Source: Batkoa obscura (lineage: Eukaryota > Entomophthoromycota > Entomophthoromycetes > Entomophthorales > Batkoaceae). From it: a stretch of 64,000 nucleotides of DNA. The DNA lies in assembly GCA_030770535.1 (NCBI GenBank), contig JASVEC010000047.1:217750-281749 (forward strand). The letters run 5' to 3'. Positions 1 to 11,070 of the stretch are shown piece after piece; position 1 is the stretch's first letter; each line of letters begins with the position of its first letter. Position numbers and translations under genes: made by a program. The notes beneath the pieces were generated by a model. It was not told the origin of the DNA. It saw only the letters and a list, made by a program, of their open reading frames with translations, and made no database searches.

Positions 1-446
1 GGTGCTATTAAAAATTACTATTGGTATATATCATTTGAATATAGCTAAATACATTGAAAGATTAAACATATCAAATAAAGATCCAGTCCTATGGCATCAA
101 AGTATAATTACTCCCATAATACGAGCATGTTCAGACCTAACATCTAATTTAAATGACATTTGATTGTAATAGTAAAAAATCACCATTCGCATATATAAAT
201 AAACTAAAAAGTTTAAAGCCCTTATTACACATAAATATGTATTTTTAACTTAACTTACATTTAGAGATTTTTTTTAAAGTTGATAGTCTTGGAGCTAAAA
301 TTACAAATAAAAAACTTGACAATTCTTTCATGTTTATTATAAATGACCATTATTTTTTAAACTGATTTCATGTCGAACTATATTGATATAACCGAACTCA
401 AAATAATATTATAATAATTGAAATCAACAAAGTTTTATTTACATAG

Positions 447-1058
447 CTAATTAACGTAAGACATAATCTTATTAACAAATCTTTTAAATTTAGGTTGATT
501 TCTGATACCAAGGGAAGGATTGATAGTAATTTCAGGAGTACTTTCGCCAGAATCCCTCATTTTATTTGCTGGTACTTTTCCTGATTGATCAATCTTTGGG
601 AATAATTGTTTAGCAAACTCTACCATACCTGGGTTACTATCTACGTAATTATGAACGAATCTAAGAGATAAATCTTCCTCTTTTTGAGCCTTTGATTCTC
701 TTTTTTGATCAACAACTTCTTTCTTTTCAATATTAAGTTCCCTTTTTGTGTTAATGATGTCTTTCTTTGATTTGTCAATATCAGGAAATAGTTGTTTAGC
801 AAAGTTAATCGTGCTTGGATTATTTTTGACATAGTTACGTACAAATTTAAGTGACAATGCTTCCTCTTTTTCTTCTGCTTTAACTTCTTTAGGCTCTTCG
901 ATCCTTTTTTCATCCTTTGTGACAATCCTTTTACTGGTTTCCAAACTAGGTGCTTGTGTTTTCTTTTGGAAGACATGGCGCAATTCTCTACGTATATCGA
1001 AGCTGGATACTAACGCAATACATGCTATCAGTAATACACAATAGCTAAATACTCTCAT
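447..1058 (-). CDS. Secreted protein with a two-fold internal repeat
   Basis: The protein has 203 residues and opens with a clear signal peptide (about residues 1-19: charged start, then a Val/Leu/Ile/Ala core ending in SSF), so it is probably secreted. The rest is Lys/Glu-rich and charged. Two copies of a segment of about 35 residues are visible, near residues 66-100 and 127-161. They share the pattern LSL+FV+NYV..NP...FAKQLFP.ID.S. A charged spacer separates them. There are no cysteines in the mature part. I recognise no family; the repeats could be small helical binding units. The start is the only ATG that leads into a signal peptide. The next intact gene downstream on this strand lies beyond the window. 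Confidence 0.72.
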   Translation of the reverse strand: MRVFSYCVLLIACIALVSSFDIRRELRHVFQKKTQAPSLETSKRIVTKDEKRIEEPKEVKAEEKEEALSLKFVRNYVKNNPSTINFAKQLFPDIDKSKKDIINTKRELNIEKKEVVDQKRESKAQKEEDLSLRFVHNYVDSNPGMVEFAKQLFPKIDQSGKVPANKMRDSGESTPEITINPSLGIRNQPKFKRFVNKIMSYVN

Positions 1059-2240
1059 GTTGCTTGTTTATATGCTAATAAGATTAAAAGTTTAATAGAT
1101 TCAAGTTTTTTAAAGTCAAACTGTTTATTAAGGGTTATTTCTTTTTTATAAACTTTAATTACGGAGTAATTGAAGGATCTTTATTTTTCTCCGTTTGAAG
1201 TTTTTCCTTTTTATTGGCCATTTTAGAAATTATCTTTTTACTTTGTTCAGTTTATAGATGCATTAAAGGAACATTATCTGAACTCATAAGGTTATAATCA
1301 TAAATCAATACATCTGATATGTTGAAGCTATAAGGAAATTTATATCAGTTTACTTTTCAAGTTCATAATGCACATTGCTTTAAATTTTATTTTAATTATA
1401 AATTATACTATTATTGATGAATAAATTTTTTAGGCTTAGATTGGTCTATGAGAAATGTTTAAAGTTTTGAAATAACCAATTAATCCCCAATGATTTATTT
1501 GTATAAAAAAATCAAAGTTTACAATAAAGGAGCATATAAGATAAACGGGTATCAATGTAAGAGATTAAAAGGTTTTCAAAGTGATACAATGACAAGAGCC
1601 TTATCTTATTGTGCTTTTATAAATATCTTAATGGCAGAAGAGTAGTAATAGTTGATTTATTAATACTAAATGGATATATAATAATGATAAATAAACCATA
1701 AATTAAAAAATAATAACCAAATTTATATGCAAAATAAAAATAAAAACGATATAATCCTAAGGGCGGTATAACACATACAGATCCTTTACAGTATTTTTTG
1801 ATCAGCTAAATAGTCATTATCACATGGCATTATCTAGGGAATTAATTAAATATATATTTTTGCTTTATCTCATATCATATTTTACAAACACTACATATAC
1901 TTTCATTGTTGCTATTAAAATTATAAAATTTGTTAAGTCTATCGTGTTTTTTATTATCCCAATCTTCGAAATTTATTTATTGTCTCTTATTTATGAGGAT
2001 ATGAGGTTTTATCTAACTTAAACAGTCCCCTCAAATTTACCAGATTTTTATATTTTAAAGTATTAAAAAAAGGAGTAAAGGTTTTTATTAAATGCCCTTT
2101 ATCCTCTTATCACCTGGTATCCCCTTGAACTGATATATAGCAACTTTTAGTTCATTTATCTTTAGTTTATTTTTAGTATCTTAAAGGATTTAGACTACCG
2201 AGTAGTTTATCGTTGGAGGTAAATAAAAGTATAAAAAACT
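1059..2240. other. AT-rich stretch with no supported gene
   Basis: No gene, tRNA or foldback copy could be supported here. A 65-codon hydrophobic open frame on the + strand near 1824-2021 looks like chance in AT-rich sequence. Confidence 0.5.
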
Positions 2241-3480
2241 CAATAATAAGTGAAATGAGAGATAAAGGAATAGCAGAAGCAAGCTAAGGAAAAGCTGGAA
2301 AATTGATCAAGTCAACTTCACCTACTTTAGACCTAGGTAAATTTAATTTGCTAAAGTCAAAATCCACTTCATACAACGCAACTTAAGAGTGAAAAAGAGT
2401 GAGTATAATATAATTGCCAGAAATTTGGTCATTTGAGGATAATTTGATATAAAAGGAGTGGATCGCTCATAAGCCTGTAACAATCATAAATGCTTGGAGC
2501 AGAGAGAGAAAATAAGAGAAAGAAAAAAGTAACTGAGGATAGCCAGACTCCGAAGATATAAAGGAATAATGAGGGCAGTTAAGGCAAAGTGCGGCTTTGT
2601 TCGAAAATATCTGGATCAAATTGCAAAATACAAACCTGTGGTCAGCCTTTGACTCTATTACGTTACACAAAAGGCATTCATTTCTGAAGTCTGGAACAGA
2701 ATGGGCCAGATCCGCTTTAGTTTCAAAAGTACCCGAGTTAAATATTCATACAAAAGAGATCAATCTAGGGTTAAGAAATTTAGTGACTGAGAGGGCATGG
2801 GGATTAAAGTCAGTGAGGTTTTTAGGCAATAGGAAGTAAAATCAATATGATTTATTTGACACTTGAGGCAATTCATCAACGATTTTTTTAAACCAGTACA
2901 CTGAGAAAGATCCTTTAATGAGTGGACGTCAGCATTTTACCAGATTATTGAAGAAAGGAACCAAATTGGTCTTTCTAAAGACAAGGCTCTCTTTGGCAAG
3001 AAATCCTTTGATTGTTAAAGGGTCATGAATGTGGCTAGATATTAGTTTCTTAATTGGAACCCATATATTAAATTGTTTAAATAGCCTAATGAATGGTTTA
3101 GAAGAGAAATGAGGCTAACAAATACTGGATCCAAAGAGCTCATATCTGATTGTCCTTTAGTAGTAAATAAGTTACCTAACTTTATATCTGATAGACCAGT
3201 GGTGTTCCACATGAAAGAGTTCAGAGCTTTTTTAATTTGTTTGAGAAAATAAGTGGAAACAAAGCTCAAATGTAAAGGGAACCAAAGTACTGAAAGGGTA
3301 GCAGTATTTACTAATAGTTTTAACTTTAATAAAAACATTATTAATTTTATAGTTGGCTGGCTTAGATTCCACTTTAGAGACCTCAGTTTCTGGTACTGAT
3401 GCAAAAGTTATACCTTTGGACGAAATCAATATACCCGGATGCTGGATAGTGGCACCAAGACGGGAAAGTCTTTAATTGCT
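2241..3480 (-). mobile_element. Degenerate LINE (non-LTR retrotransposon) 3' part
   Basis: This stretch is less AT-rich than its surroundings and is full of stops. On the - strand at about 3042-3404 there is a piece resembling the end of a LINE reverse transcriptase: a PLHLSF-like segment, then a KQIKKALNSFMWN-like motif where LINE proteins carry K.I...F.W after the polymerase domain. Further along the - strand (toward 2241) hydrophobic and Trp-Pro-bearing fragments continue, consistent with the C-terminal region of such an ORF2. No poly-A tail or target duplication was identified. The family assignment rests on short motifs. Confidence 0.45.
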
Positions 3481-3770
3481 TTCTATTCTAATTAATATAA
3501 TGCTTTTGCTTTAAAATTTTGGTTACGAGTAGTAATTAAAGCTCTAGATCCCATAAACCAATTATTTCTCTTCTTTACCTATCCTTACTTGAACACTTAC
3601 CCAACTTTCCTTTACCTTTTCTTTGGTATTTTCTTTTACTAAGACATTTGAGAATCTGAATCGTATATGATTTTGAAAATATCCTAATATTTTTGTACTA
3701 AAGTATTTGGCTCTAAGTACTAAGGAGCTCTATTTTTTAAATAAAATCATGTATGCAATTAATTCAATAT

Positions 3771-3866
3771 GGTGATTTATTTTATTGCTTAAGGATTCTA
3801 CCAACAATCTTTACACTCAAATAGCGCTTAAAAATGGAAAAGTAACAAAGCCAAAAAGACATCCTC
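3771..3866 (-). mobile_element. Foldback MITE, copy F1 (family description)
   Basis: This is the first of 34 copies of a roughly 98-bp non-coding element. In the orientation called + here, it starts GGGGATGTTTTTTTTGG, has CTTCATTACTTTTTCCA, then TTTTAAGCGCTATTTGAG near the centre, then TTGTTAGTAAAATTCTTAAA, and ends AAAAATACATCCCC. The two halves are imperfect inverted copies of each other, so the whole element can fold into one hairpin with AGCGCT near its tip. It carries no coding capacity. This copy is flanked by ATAT on both sides (3767-3770 and 3867-3870). Confidence 0.85.
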
Positions 3867-4015
3867 ATATGGTGATTGGATTTTAAACTTAATCTAGTAT
3901 TGTAATAAAAAAACCATAAATATACCAATAATTATAAACTACTAGGTAGATAATTTATTGAAGCACAGGTTAGCACTATAACTTTTTAGTAGCTCTTTTA
4001 GTCTAAATAACATAT

Positions 4016-4114
4016 GGGGATGTATTTTTGTATTTAATAATTTTACTAATAATTTTTCCATGTAAACAACGCTTAAAAGATGGAAAAAGTAATGAAGCAA
4101 AAAAAAACATCCCC
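4016..4114 (-). mobile_element. Foldback MITE, copy F2
   Basis: Full-length 99-bp copy with perfect 8-bp ends GGGGATGT/ACATCCCC and ATAT on both sides. A short second GGGGAT-like start follows directly after the right ATAT and may be the stub of another copy. Confidence 0.92.
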
Positions 4115-4339
4115 ATATGGGGATATTTTTTAATAGTTGTAATAAAGTATAAAGAGTAATAAAATTTGACTTTAACAATAAATAAAAACAAATAAAATAA
4201 AGATATAAATCAATCTAAAATGAACCTCCCAACAATCAATAAAATCAATAATGGACTCACTATATACATGTTCGATATATAAAATGATATCAGAGCTTAT
4301 CTTACATGATAATTAGAAGTTATACTCAAAAACATACCT

Positions 4340-4860
4340 GAAATTTGATTCGTTCATTTCATCTCTAGTTCCTGGCTTTCCTATTATTTTATATCCTTGG
4401 TATCGTTGTTAAATTTTATGCAGACTATAACCTATTTTTTATTTATGACTGAAGGATTAATTTATCTGGTTTTATTATTGCTTTATTTTTCACTTTCTTC
4501 CCATAATATAGCCAAAAATTAGGAAATATATTGATAGTTTCGCTTTATAGCTATTTAGTATGGGCTATGTTAGCTGTTTTTGTTAATAACCAAGCGATCG
4601 ACTTGATAATGACTATGATTTTAAGTACTATAGCTGAAATATTTATTAACAACATACAGACATTAATATAAGTCACAGTGCATATATTAATTGTTAACTA
4701 TTTTTTAAGATTTTATTAGATTAACCAATAGCTTTCAGTACTATTTATGATTAGGTTACCCTTACTTTATTAATCTCCATATGGCTTTTATTGTAAATTA
4801 AGCTATTTTATTATTATTTTTATTTTACTCTTCTCCAACTAAACATATTAAGATGGTTCT
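4340..4860 (+). pseudogene. Relic of a DUF4203 (TM7S3/TM198-like) membrane protein gene
   Basis: On the + strand, scattered frames resemble the shorter DUF4203 genes of this window. Near 4343-4432 the reading NLIRSFHL...FLAFLLFYILGIVV matches the first helices of the relic at 11071-11720. Near 4528-4650 LYSYLVWAMLAVFVNNQAID matches its LCGYLIWAIFFAFVTNKLIS segment. Several stops and frame changes separate the pieces, and no single start or end could be fixed. It lies in inverted orientation to the 11-kb relic, on the outer side of the 5.5/9.5-kb inverted duplication. Confidence 0.65.
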
Positions 4861-5144
4861 ATTCATTTTAACATTCCAATCTTGTTTTTTGTTTTTTTCA
4901 TACATAACAGTAATCAATCTAATTCTATTTAGATATCATTTTAGGCTAAAGAGGACAAATAGCTATTCTTAGTACTCACTAAATCCTTAATATAAGAAAG
5001 GATATAGGTAACACCTTACGTTTAATGTATATTTCACTATACAGCTCACAGTATGGGTAAAACTAATTATATACTCATTACTCTTTTGAATTTTTTACCT
5101 TGTGATTCATTAAAGTATGGACATAAAAATAATAATAAGCATTT

Positions 5145-5243
5145 GGGGATGTTTTTTTTGGCTTCATTACTTTTTCCACCTTTTAAGCGCTATTTGAGTG
5201 GAAAAATTGCTAGTAAAATTCTTAAATACAAAAACACATCCCC
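5145..5243 (+). mobile_element. Foldback MITE, copy F3
   Basis: 99 bp, near consensus, both 8-bp ends intact, target duplication ATTT (5141-5144 and 5244-5247). Confidence 0.92.
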
Positions 5244-5541
5244 ATTTACTTTATTTTATTTGGTATTTTATTTTTATGATTTTGTATAAAAAATTACTAA
5301 ATACCTGTACTCAATTATCTTGTACTTAAATATTAAATGAAAACTAATAATCTATTAATACTACAAAGCTCTATATTAGCTAACCTATTCACTCCTAAAT
5401 TAAAAAAAGGAGTACCAAAAAGCTTAAGGGAGAAAAAAAGTCCAAAGTATAAATATAATCAAAATTCAGCTATTTGATTCACTTTTAGAAGAAATATTAA
5501 ATTGATGACAAAGCAATTTCAAAGTATTCTAATGGTGCGTT

Positions 5542-6204
5542 TAAACAAGCAGAACCTATAGATGAAGCAGAGTTATCAAACCATGTCAAAGATACTTAAG
5601 AAACAGTTGAAGTAAAAAAGTTTCAAGTTAAGAATATAAATTAGCTGTTATAAGATATATAGTAAATTATTAAAAAGCTATTTATATAGTAAAGTATTAA
5701 CTTTTAAGTTATAAAACAACCATCAAAATAATCATTACATACAATGAAATTACGATATACCCAGTTAATTGAAGCTGCCCCAACAAACTTTAAAAAATTT
5801 AATGAAGTTACTTTAGAAGTTACTAGTATAAGAGATTGGGAATCATATATAAAATTTAGATACTTAAACTTATTTATTTAGGTTTGTATGTTAATAAGTA
5901 ACTCATTCAATTAAGCCTTTATAATTGACTTATTTATTTTTATTGCTTTATATACTCAAAATAGGTAGAGTTTTGAACATTGAGTTTTTATTCAATTATT
6001 GTTTAAAGTAAGGCTGTGTGTGTTACTATAAAAGTAGTTTTAAAACACCCAATCTTAGTAATTTTAGTTAATAAATTATTATATTTTATTAACAAAAGAA
6101 ACAATTGGGGGTATTTTTTTGCCTTCATCATTTTTTCTATCTTTTAAGTACCATTTGAGTGAGAAAATTGTTAATAAAATTCTTAAACATAAAAATACAT
6201 CCCC
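5542..6204 (+). repeat. Left arm of a 663-bp inverted duplication
   Basis: This segment is almost identical, in reverse complement, to 9482-10143. The match starts at TAAACAAGCAGAACC and ends exactly at the outer end of foldback copy F4. Inside it is a short open frame of 45 codons (5744-5881, starting MKLRYTQLIEAAPTNF). Upstream of that is a coding-like stretch interrupted by a stop that both arms share. I recognise neither. Confidence 0.85.
6107..6204 (+). mobile_element. Foldback MITE, copy F4 (at the inverted-duplication edge)
   Basis: 98 bp, identical to copy F7 on the other arm. The left flank AATT matches the target duplication of F7, but the right flank is AGGT, so the right side has been replaced by unrelated DNA at the last base of the element. 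Confidence 0.9.
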
Positions 6205-6314
6205 AGGTATAAAACTGATATCCATTATTATTTTTAATACGATGTAAAATACTGAAATTTATAAAGATTCTTTGATTTTTAACGCTTTTCTATTGTTAAT
6301 AATACGAAATATAA

Positions 6315-6405
6315 AGATGTATTTTTGTCTAAAAATTTTACTAACAAATTTTCCGCTCAAATAGTGCCTAAAAAATGAAAAAAGTAATAAATAAAAAAAC
6401 ACCCC
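6315..6405 (-). mobile_element. Foldback MITE, copy F5
   Basis: 91 bp with a shortened left end (AGATGT) and right end ACCCC. The target duplication is ATAA (6311-6314 and 6406-6409). Confidence 0.85.
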
Positions 6406-6707
6406 ATAAATTGTAATTATGGATAATATTGCTTTGATACAAATTATTATCAACTTGAATTATTAAACAGGATTAATGTATTGTAATTAATTATGAAAAT
6501 TAAAAATCAAAGTGACACTCACTATTAGCAACAGAACAAATTAATTTCAAATTATGAAACTTCTAAATAAATCCCAAAGAACCAAAAGAACTTGTGTAAT
6601 AAATTAAATCAATTAATTTGTTACATTACCAAATTGAAAATAAATATTTATGAAAAATAAAAAATAGTTTAATTTATGGATTATATTATATTATCAAAAT
6701 ATAATTA

Positions 6708-7529
6708 TTAAATGGGGTTATACGCAGGAGTCTTTTTCAAAAGGATATCATGCTGTGACATAACCTCTGGTTTTCTTTCATAAGTGAATAAGTGATAGAT
6801 ACCGAAAACAACGGTAACTACAATGTATACAGCTAAGGTAGATATGGAAATAATTTTACTATATTTATCTTCACCTTCAATACCATGTGGACTTAAATAA
6901 ACAGCACCTGTAAAGATAAGTCGATAGCCATTAGAAAATAAGAAACCACCAGTAATAGCCGATGTTAGTACTTCAAACAAACGTTTAAAGAAACCGCATA
7001 AAATAGCAACAATAATACCAAGGCCTATTGTTAAACATATAATTGCAATGGGATTCCCAATAGCAACACCAATAGATAATCCAATCATCATACCACAAGC
7101 TAAACCCACTAAAACAATACCCACTTTACCATAAATAGCAGAAATAATACCGACCAGCAGACCAATACCAAGTGAAGTAGATAAACATATAATAAACTTA
7201 GTTCCTATGCCAGCAAACGGATCTTCCATTTCAAATAATTTAGGATCATTTAATATAGGCGAAATCTTAGTAAACCAAATAATAGCTGTACCAATCATAG
7301 TTGAAATACCGCTAATAACTACTAAACCACCAAAGAAATATAATACTTTAATCACTTTTCGATTAAATATTAAAAACATTAATCCAACTAATACTAAAAA
7401 TACTCCCACTCCTACTAATACCTTGGAATAAGTTGTAAGTATATAATTTAATGTTTGTGCAAATTTTTCAAATGCCTTTTCCCAATTCGCGCCAACGGCT
7501 TCAAGGTTAATATTATTACTATCGCTCAT
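6708..7529 (-). CDS. DUF4203 (TM7S3/TM198-like) seven-helix membrane protein, copy A1
   Basis: The protein has 273 residues with about seven hydrophobic helices. The first lies near 33-52 (LVGVGVFLVLVGLMFLIF), followed by KVLYFFGGLVVIS, a long pair near 118-165 rich in Gly (GIGLLVGIISAIYGKVG, GLACGMMIGLSIG), then AIICLTIGLGIIVAILCGF, SAITGGFLFSNGYRLIF, and a last helix near 230-250. The helix layout and Gly-rich middle fit the TM7S3/TM198 domain (Pfam DUF4203), found in fungal and animal membrane proteins of uncertain function. N-terminal residues are polar and there is no signal peptide. It lies between the arms of the inverted duplication. It is the most diverged of the four long copies. 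Confidence 0.85.
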   Translation of the reverse strand: MSDSNNINLEAVGANWEKAFEKFAQTLNYILTTYSKVLVGVGVFLVLVGLMFLIFNRKVIKVLYFFGGLVVISGISTMIGTAIIWFTKISPILNDPKLFEMEDPFAGIGTKFIICLSTSLGIGLLVGIISAIYGKVGIVLVGLACGMMIGLSIGVAIGNPIAIICLTIGLGIIVAILCGFFKRLFEVLTSAITGGFLFSNGYRLIFTGAVYLSPHGIEGEDKYSKIISISTLAVYIVVTVVFGIYHLFTYERKPEVMSQHDILLKKTPAYNPI

Positions 7530-7559
7530 TGCTATTGTTGATTATTATTTATTACTTCG

Positions 7560-8190
7560 GTGCTTCACTCGATTAAAACTTGTTTAAAGTGATTAAAATA
7601 TAGAAGATTGTCAAAATCTAAAAGATTAAAAAATTGAATGCTTCTTTCGCTATTTCGTGGGTTTTATATGTTTATTTTTTCTATTAATAATATTCACTAT
7701 TTTTTGTTACTCTAAATTGGAAATGTAATAAAAAATTTAATTTATTTTTTTACTATAATTAGTAATGTTAGAATTTATCCTTAATTTTGATTTGTTTGAT
7801 TTTTATTTTTTATTGATTTTAAGTTCTTTAAAAAATAGATTATGATTTATTATAATTAAAATATATCCCCAATTTTATTTCTATCAACACTCATTATTTA
7901 CTATTTCCTAGAGTTTATTTTATTCTAATATTTTTAAGTAAATAATTTTTAAAAAATCAAAAGTTCCTAAGTTCAGTTCTTATCATAACATTAACCAATA
8001 AATACAATAAATTATTGTTATTGAATGTTATGAGTAACTAGAACCAAGTATTAACTTATTGAAAATTTATAATAAAGTTTGTGTACTACGTTTATTAACT
8101 CATGAATAATAGATCAAAAATCAATTCTAAGGATAGCATTTTAAACAAAATAAAACAAAATAAAACAAAAATAAAAATAACCGTAATTTT
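7560..8190. other. Upstream region of A1, no gene seen
   Basis: Very AT-rich, with many short T and A runs. No frame or repeat could be supported, apart from a short AATAAAACAA-type tandem near 8143-8175. Confidence 0.5.
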
Positions 8191-8196
8191 ACAATA

Positions 8197-8659
8197 TGTG
8201 GAATCTGATACTCAGTGGTTGAAGTCAAAAGCAGTCCTTGCTTAGTTGATTAGCTGTAAGTTGAAAGGTCTTAGTTTGTGTGATTAAAGTAGATTTGAAT
8301 GATGAAGAATAGTATATAACATACTACGAGCCATGTAATATGGTTAGAACAGACAATACTACTGTAAAATCTACATAAAATACTATCAGAAAAATTTAGT
8401 CACTTTACTAAAGATACGAGATATCAAGAAATAATTCAGTTAGAAAGCCTCGAGTTACTATGTTCTAAAATCTCTTCTATACTCTGACAAGTATGGATAT
8501 CAAAACGAGAGGATAATATTCTTTGGGATGAAGTTGGGAATTCTCATAGGAAATCAAAATAAGAGCATAGGATCGATTGTCTCGGAACTCAAGAACACAA
8601 CAACTTAAGTGATTATTATGTTGTAATCACTTATGGAGCTGACAAAGCGATATTTCGCA
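8197..8659 (-). mobile_element. LTR-like repeat, possible solo LTR (copy L1)
   Basis: This 463-bp segment has no coding capacity and matches 60730-61193 and part of 32503-32778 over its length. Read on the - strand it starts TGCGAAATATCGC and ends GATTCCACA, so the family has TG...CA ends with a short imperfect inverted repeat, like an LTR. An AATA-type sequence sits on both sides. No internal retroelement region adjoins it, so a solo LTR is the simplest reading. The three copies have drifted clearly from each other, which suggests an old family. Confidence 0.6.
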
Positions 8660-8705
8660 AATATCAAACAAAATAGCTCATATTCAATACATTAAAAATA
8701 GCAAT

Positions 8706-8801
8706 GGGATGTATTTTTGTATTTGAGAATTTTACTAACAATTTTTCTACCCAAATAACCCTCAAAGATGGAAAAAATAATGAAGCCAAAAAAACATCCC
8801 C
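8706..8801 (-). mobile_element. Foldback MITE, copy F6
   Basis: 96 bp. The left end has lost one G (GGGATGT) and the right end is intact. Flanks are CAAT and AATA, so the 4-bp duplication is not clean. Confidence 0.88.
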
Positions 8802-9481
8802 AATACTAGTTTAAAATTAATTATATCAAACAATATTACTATAATTAATTTAGTAGTCGTATTAAATGTCTTAATTATTCCTATCTTGATTTCTGATTAA
8901 AATTAAGTTTTTCTCCATTTTCTTTGTTTGTGAATAAAGCTTAAGTAGCAGCTAATGTAAATTTTATTATGTAAAAAGTATAATCAATAACTTTAAAAAT
9001 AGCCTTATTATTAGGTTTATTTGAATAAAAAAAGTAAAATCAAGTAAAATTAAAAAATAAAACTACATAATAAGTTAATAATTTATTCTTTTTTACCCTT
9101 ACTGGACATTAAATTTTAGACTAGAAATAGTATAAAATTTTATTTGATAAATTTTATTTTTTTATACTTTTAAATAATGATAAAATAAGCTTAAATGTTT
9201 TTATTATATTAGAAAGGTTTTATTAATATTTAAATTAATTATTATAATTTTAAAACATTCATTTTTTATATTATAACTTCTTCTATGAATAATCCTAATA
9301 TGAGACTTTAGGAAATCTTTTTTGATAATAAGCTATTAATTTTTTTTATGTCTTATTGAATAATTTTACCTCATTCTGAGCTATTTTTATATGAAAATAA
9401 AACAATAACATACAATAATACAAATTCAACCAGCATTTAAGTTCACCTCAAATTATATAAGCTATAATCCTTAAATTAATT

Positions 9482-9579
9482 GGGGATGTATTTTTATGTT
9501 TAAGAATTTTATTAACAATTTTCTCACTCAAATGGTACTTAAAAGATAGAAAAAATGATGAAGGCAAAAAAATACCCCC
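9482..9579 (-). mobile_element. Foldback MITE, copy F7
   Basis: 98 bp with target duplication AATT on both sides (9478-9481 and 9580-9583). It forms the inner end of the right inverted arm and is identical to F4. Confidence 0.92.
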
Positions 9580-10143
9580 AATTGTTTCTTTTGTTAATAA
9601 AATATAATAATTTATTAACTAAAATTACTAAGATTGGGTGTTTTAAAACTACTTTTATAGTAACACACACAGCCTTACTTTAAACAATAATTGAATAAAA
9701 ACTCAATGTTCAAAACTCTACCTATTTTGAGTATATAAAGCAATAAAAATAAATAAGTCAATTATAAAGGCTTAATTGAATGAGTTACTTATTAACATAC
9801 AAACCTAAATAAATAAGTTTAAGTATCTAAATTTTATATATGATTCCCAATCTCTTATACTAGTAACTTCTAAAGTAACTTCATTAAATTTTTTAAAGTT
9901 TGTTGGGGCAGCTTCAATTAACTGGGTATATCGTAATTTCATTGTATGTAATGATTATTTTGATGGTTGTTTTATAACTTAAAAGTTAATACTTTACTAT
10001 ATAAATAGCTTTTTAATAATTTACTATATATCTTATAACAGCTAATTTATATTCTTAACTTGAAACTTTTTTACTTCAACTGTTTCTTAAGTATCTTTGA
10101 CATGGTTTGATAACTCTGCTTCATCTATAGGTTCTGCTTGTTT
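9482..10143 (-). repeat. Right arm of the 663-bp inverted duplication
   Basis: Reverse complement of 5542-6204 with very few differences. Beyond 10143 the two sides remain weakly alike for a few tens of bases (a coding-like piece reading YLDDVPKQAEPIDEAE on the - strand), so an older similarity continues past the near-identical part. Confidence 0.85.
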
Positions 10144-10149
10144 AGGCAC

Positions 10150-10930
10150 ATCATCTAAGTATGTTGAAATAGATTCCTTTATTGCTAAATTATTATTTTT
10201 TTCGTAAAAATAAAATCACAGAGATCTTGAATAACAATTGTATCCTTTAATTTGAGTATCTTGTAAAAAAACAGTTTACAGATATTTAAAATTAAAATGA
10301 ATGAATTAGTTAAAAAGGAGCATTGTCATTTTTAATTTTCTAAAGGGATTTATTCTTTACTATTCGAACAAACAAAAGAATCTATTTATTCGATTTTATT
10401 TAATATTGTGAGTTGTATAGCTGAGTGGATCTCAAAATCGAAACGTTAATTACAACTCTTATATACTCTGGACACAGCAAGCATTGAAAATAGTCATCCA
10501 TTTTTTTTTAGTTTAAATTGACATTTAACTGACAGTTAAATTAATTGTATTGAAACCCATAGTTTTGGAATAGTATTATGACCAATATAGTAATAAAACA
10601 AGTATTTCTATCAATATAAGTGGGCTGGAGTATGTTAATAAAACCAAAATAATAAGTACAATTTTATTTATAGCGTTATGTATATATTAAGGAACAGAAT
10701 ATTTGACTATATAAATGGTACTAAAAAAGGCTCTTTATTTAAATAATAAAACTTTTAAATTGACTAATTATTATTTTATGTAATGGGATTTTATTAACTC
10801 TATCTATTGCTAACAATTTACATAGTAAGCAAAAGTAAAAAACAATCTTTTTTTATATAACTTATTAACAAATTGTTATACAAAAAAGAGAATCAAATAT
10901 AAATATGTAAGTATTATGTATTATATATTA
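10150..10930. other. AT-rich stretch with no supported gene
   Basis: Apart from a few coding-like codons directly beside the inverted arm, nothing here could be assigned. Confidence 0.5.
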
Positions 10931-10938
10931 AACTAGAT

Positions 10939-11034
10939 GGGGATGTTTTTTTTGACTTCACTTTTTCTATTTTTTAAGCGCTATCTGAGTAGAAAAATTA
11001 TTAGTAAAATTCTTAAACACAAAAATACATCCCC
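10939..11034 (+). mobile_element. Foldback MITE, copy F8
   Basis: 96 bp with intact 8-bp ends. Flanks AGAT and AAAT agree at three of four positions. Confidence 0.9.
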
Positions 11035-11070
11035 AAATGCTAAATTCATAGTAAAATCATAATAAAGGCA

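Noticed and set aside
1824-2021. 65-codon hydrophobic open frame on the + strand
   Set aside because: Composition is what AT-rich DNA gives by chance (Ile/Phe/Tyr/Leu), with no motif and no second copy.
3942-4191. Two overlapping open frames on the - strand
   Set aside because: They are formed by reading through foldback copy F2 and its flanks; the same happens at F3, F17, F22 and others.
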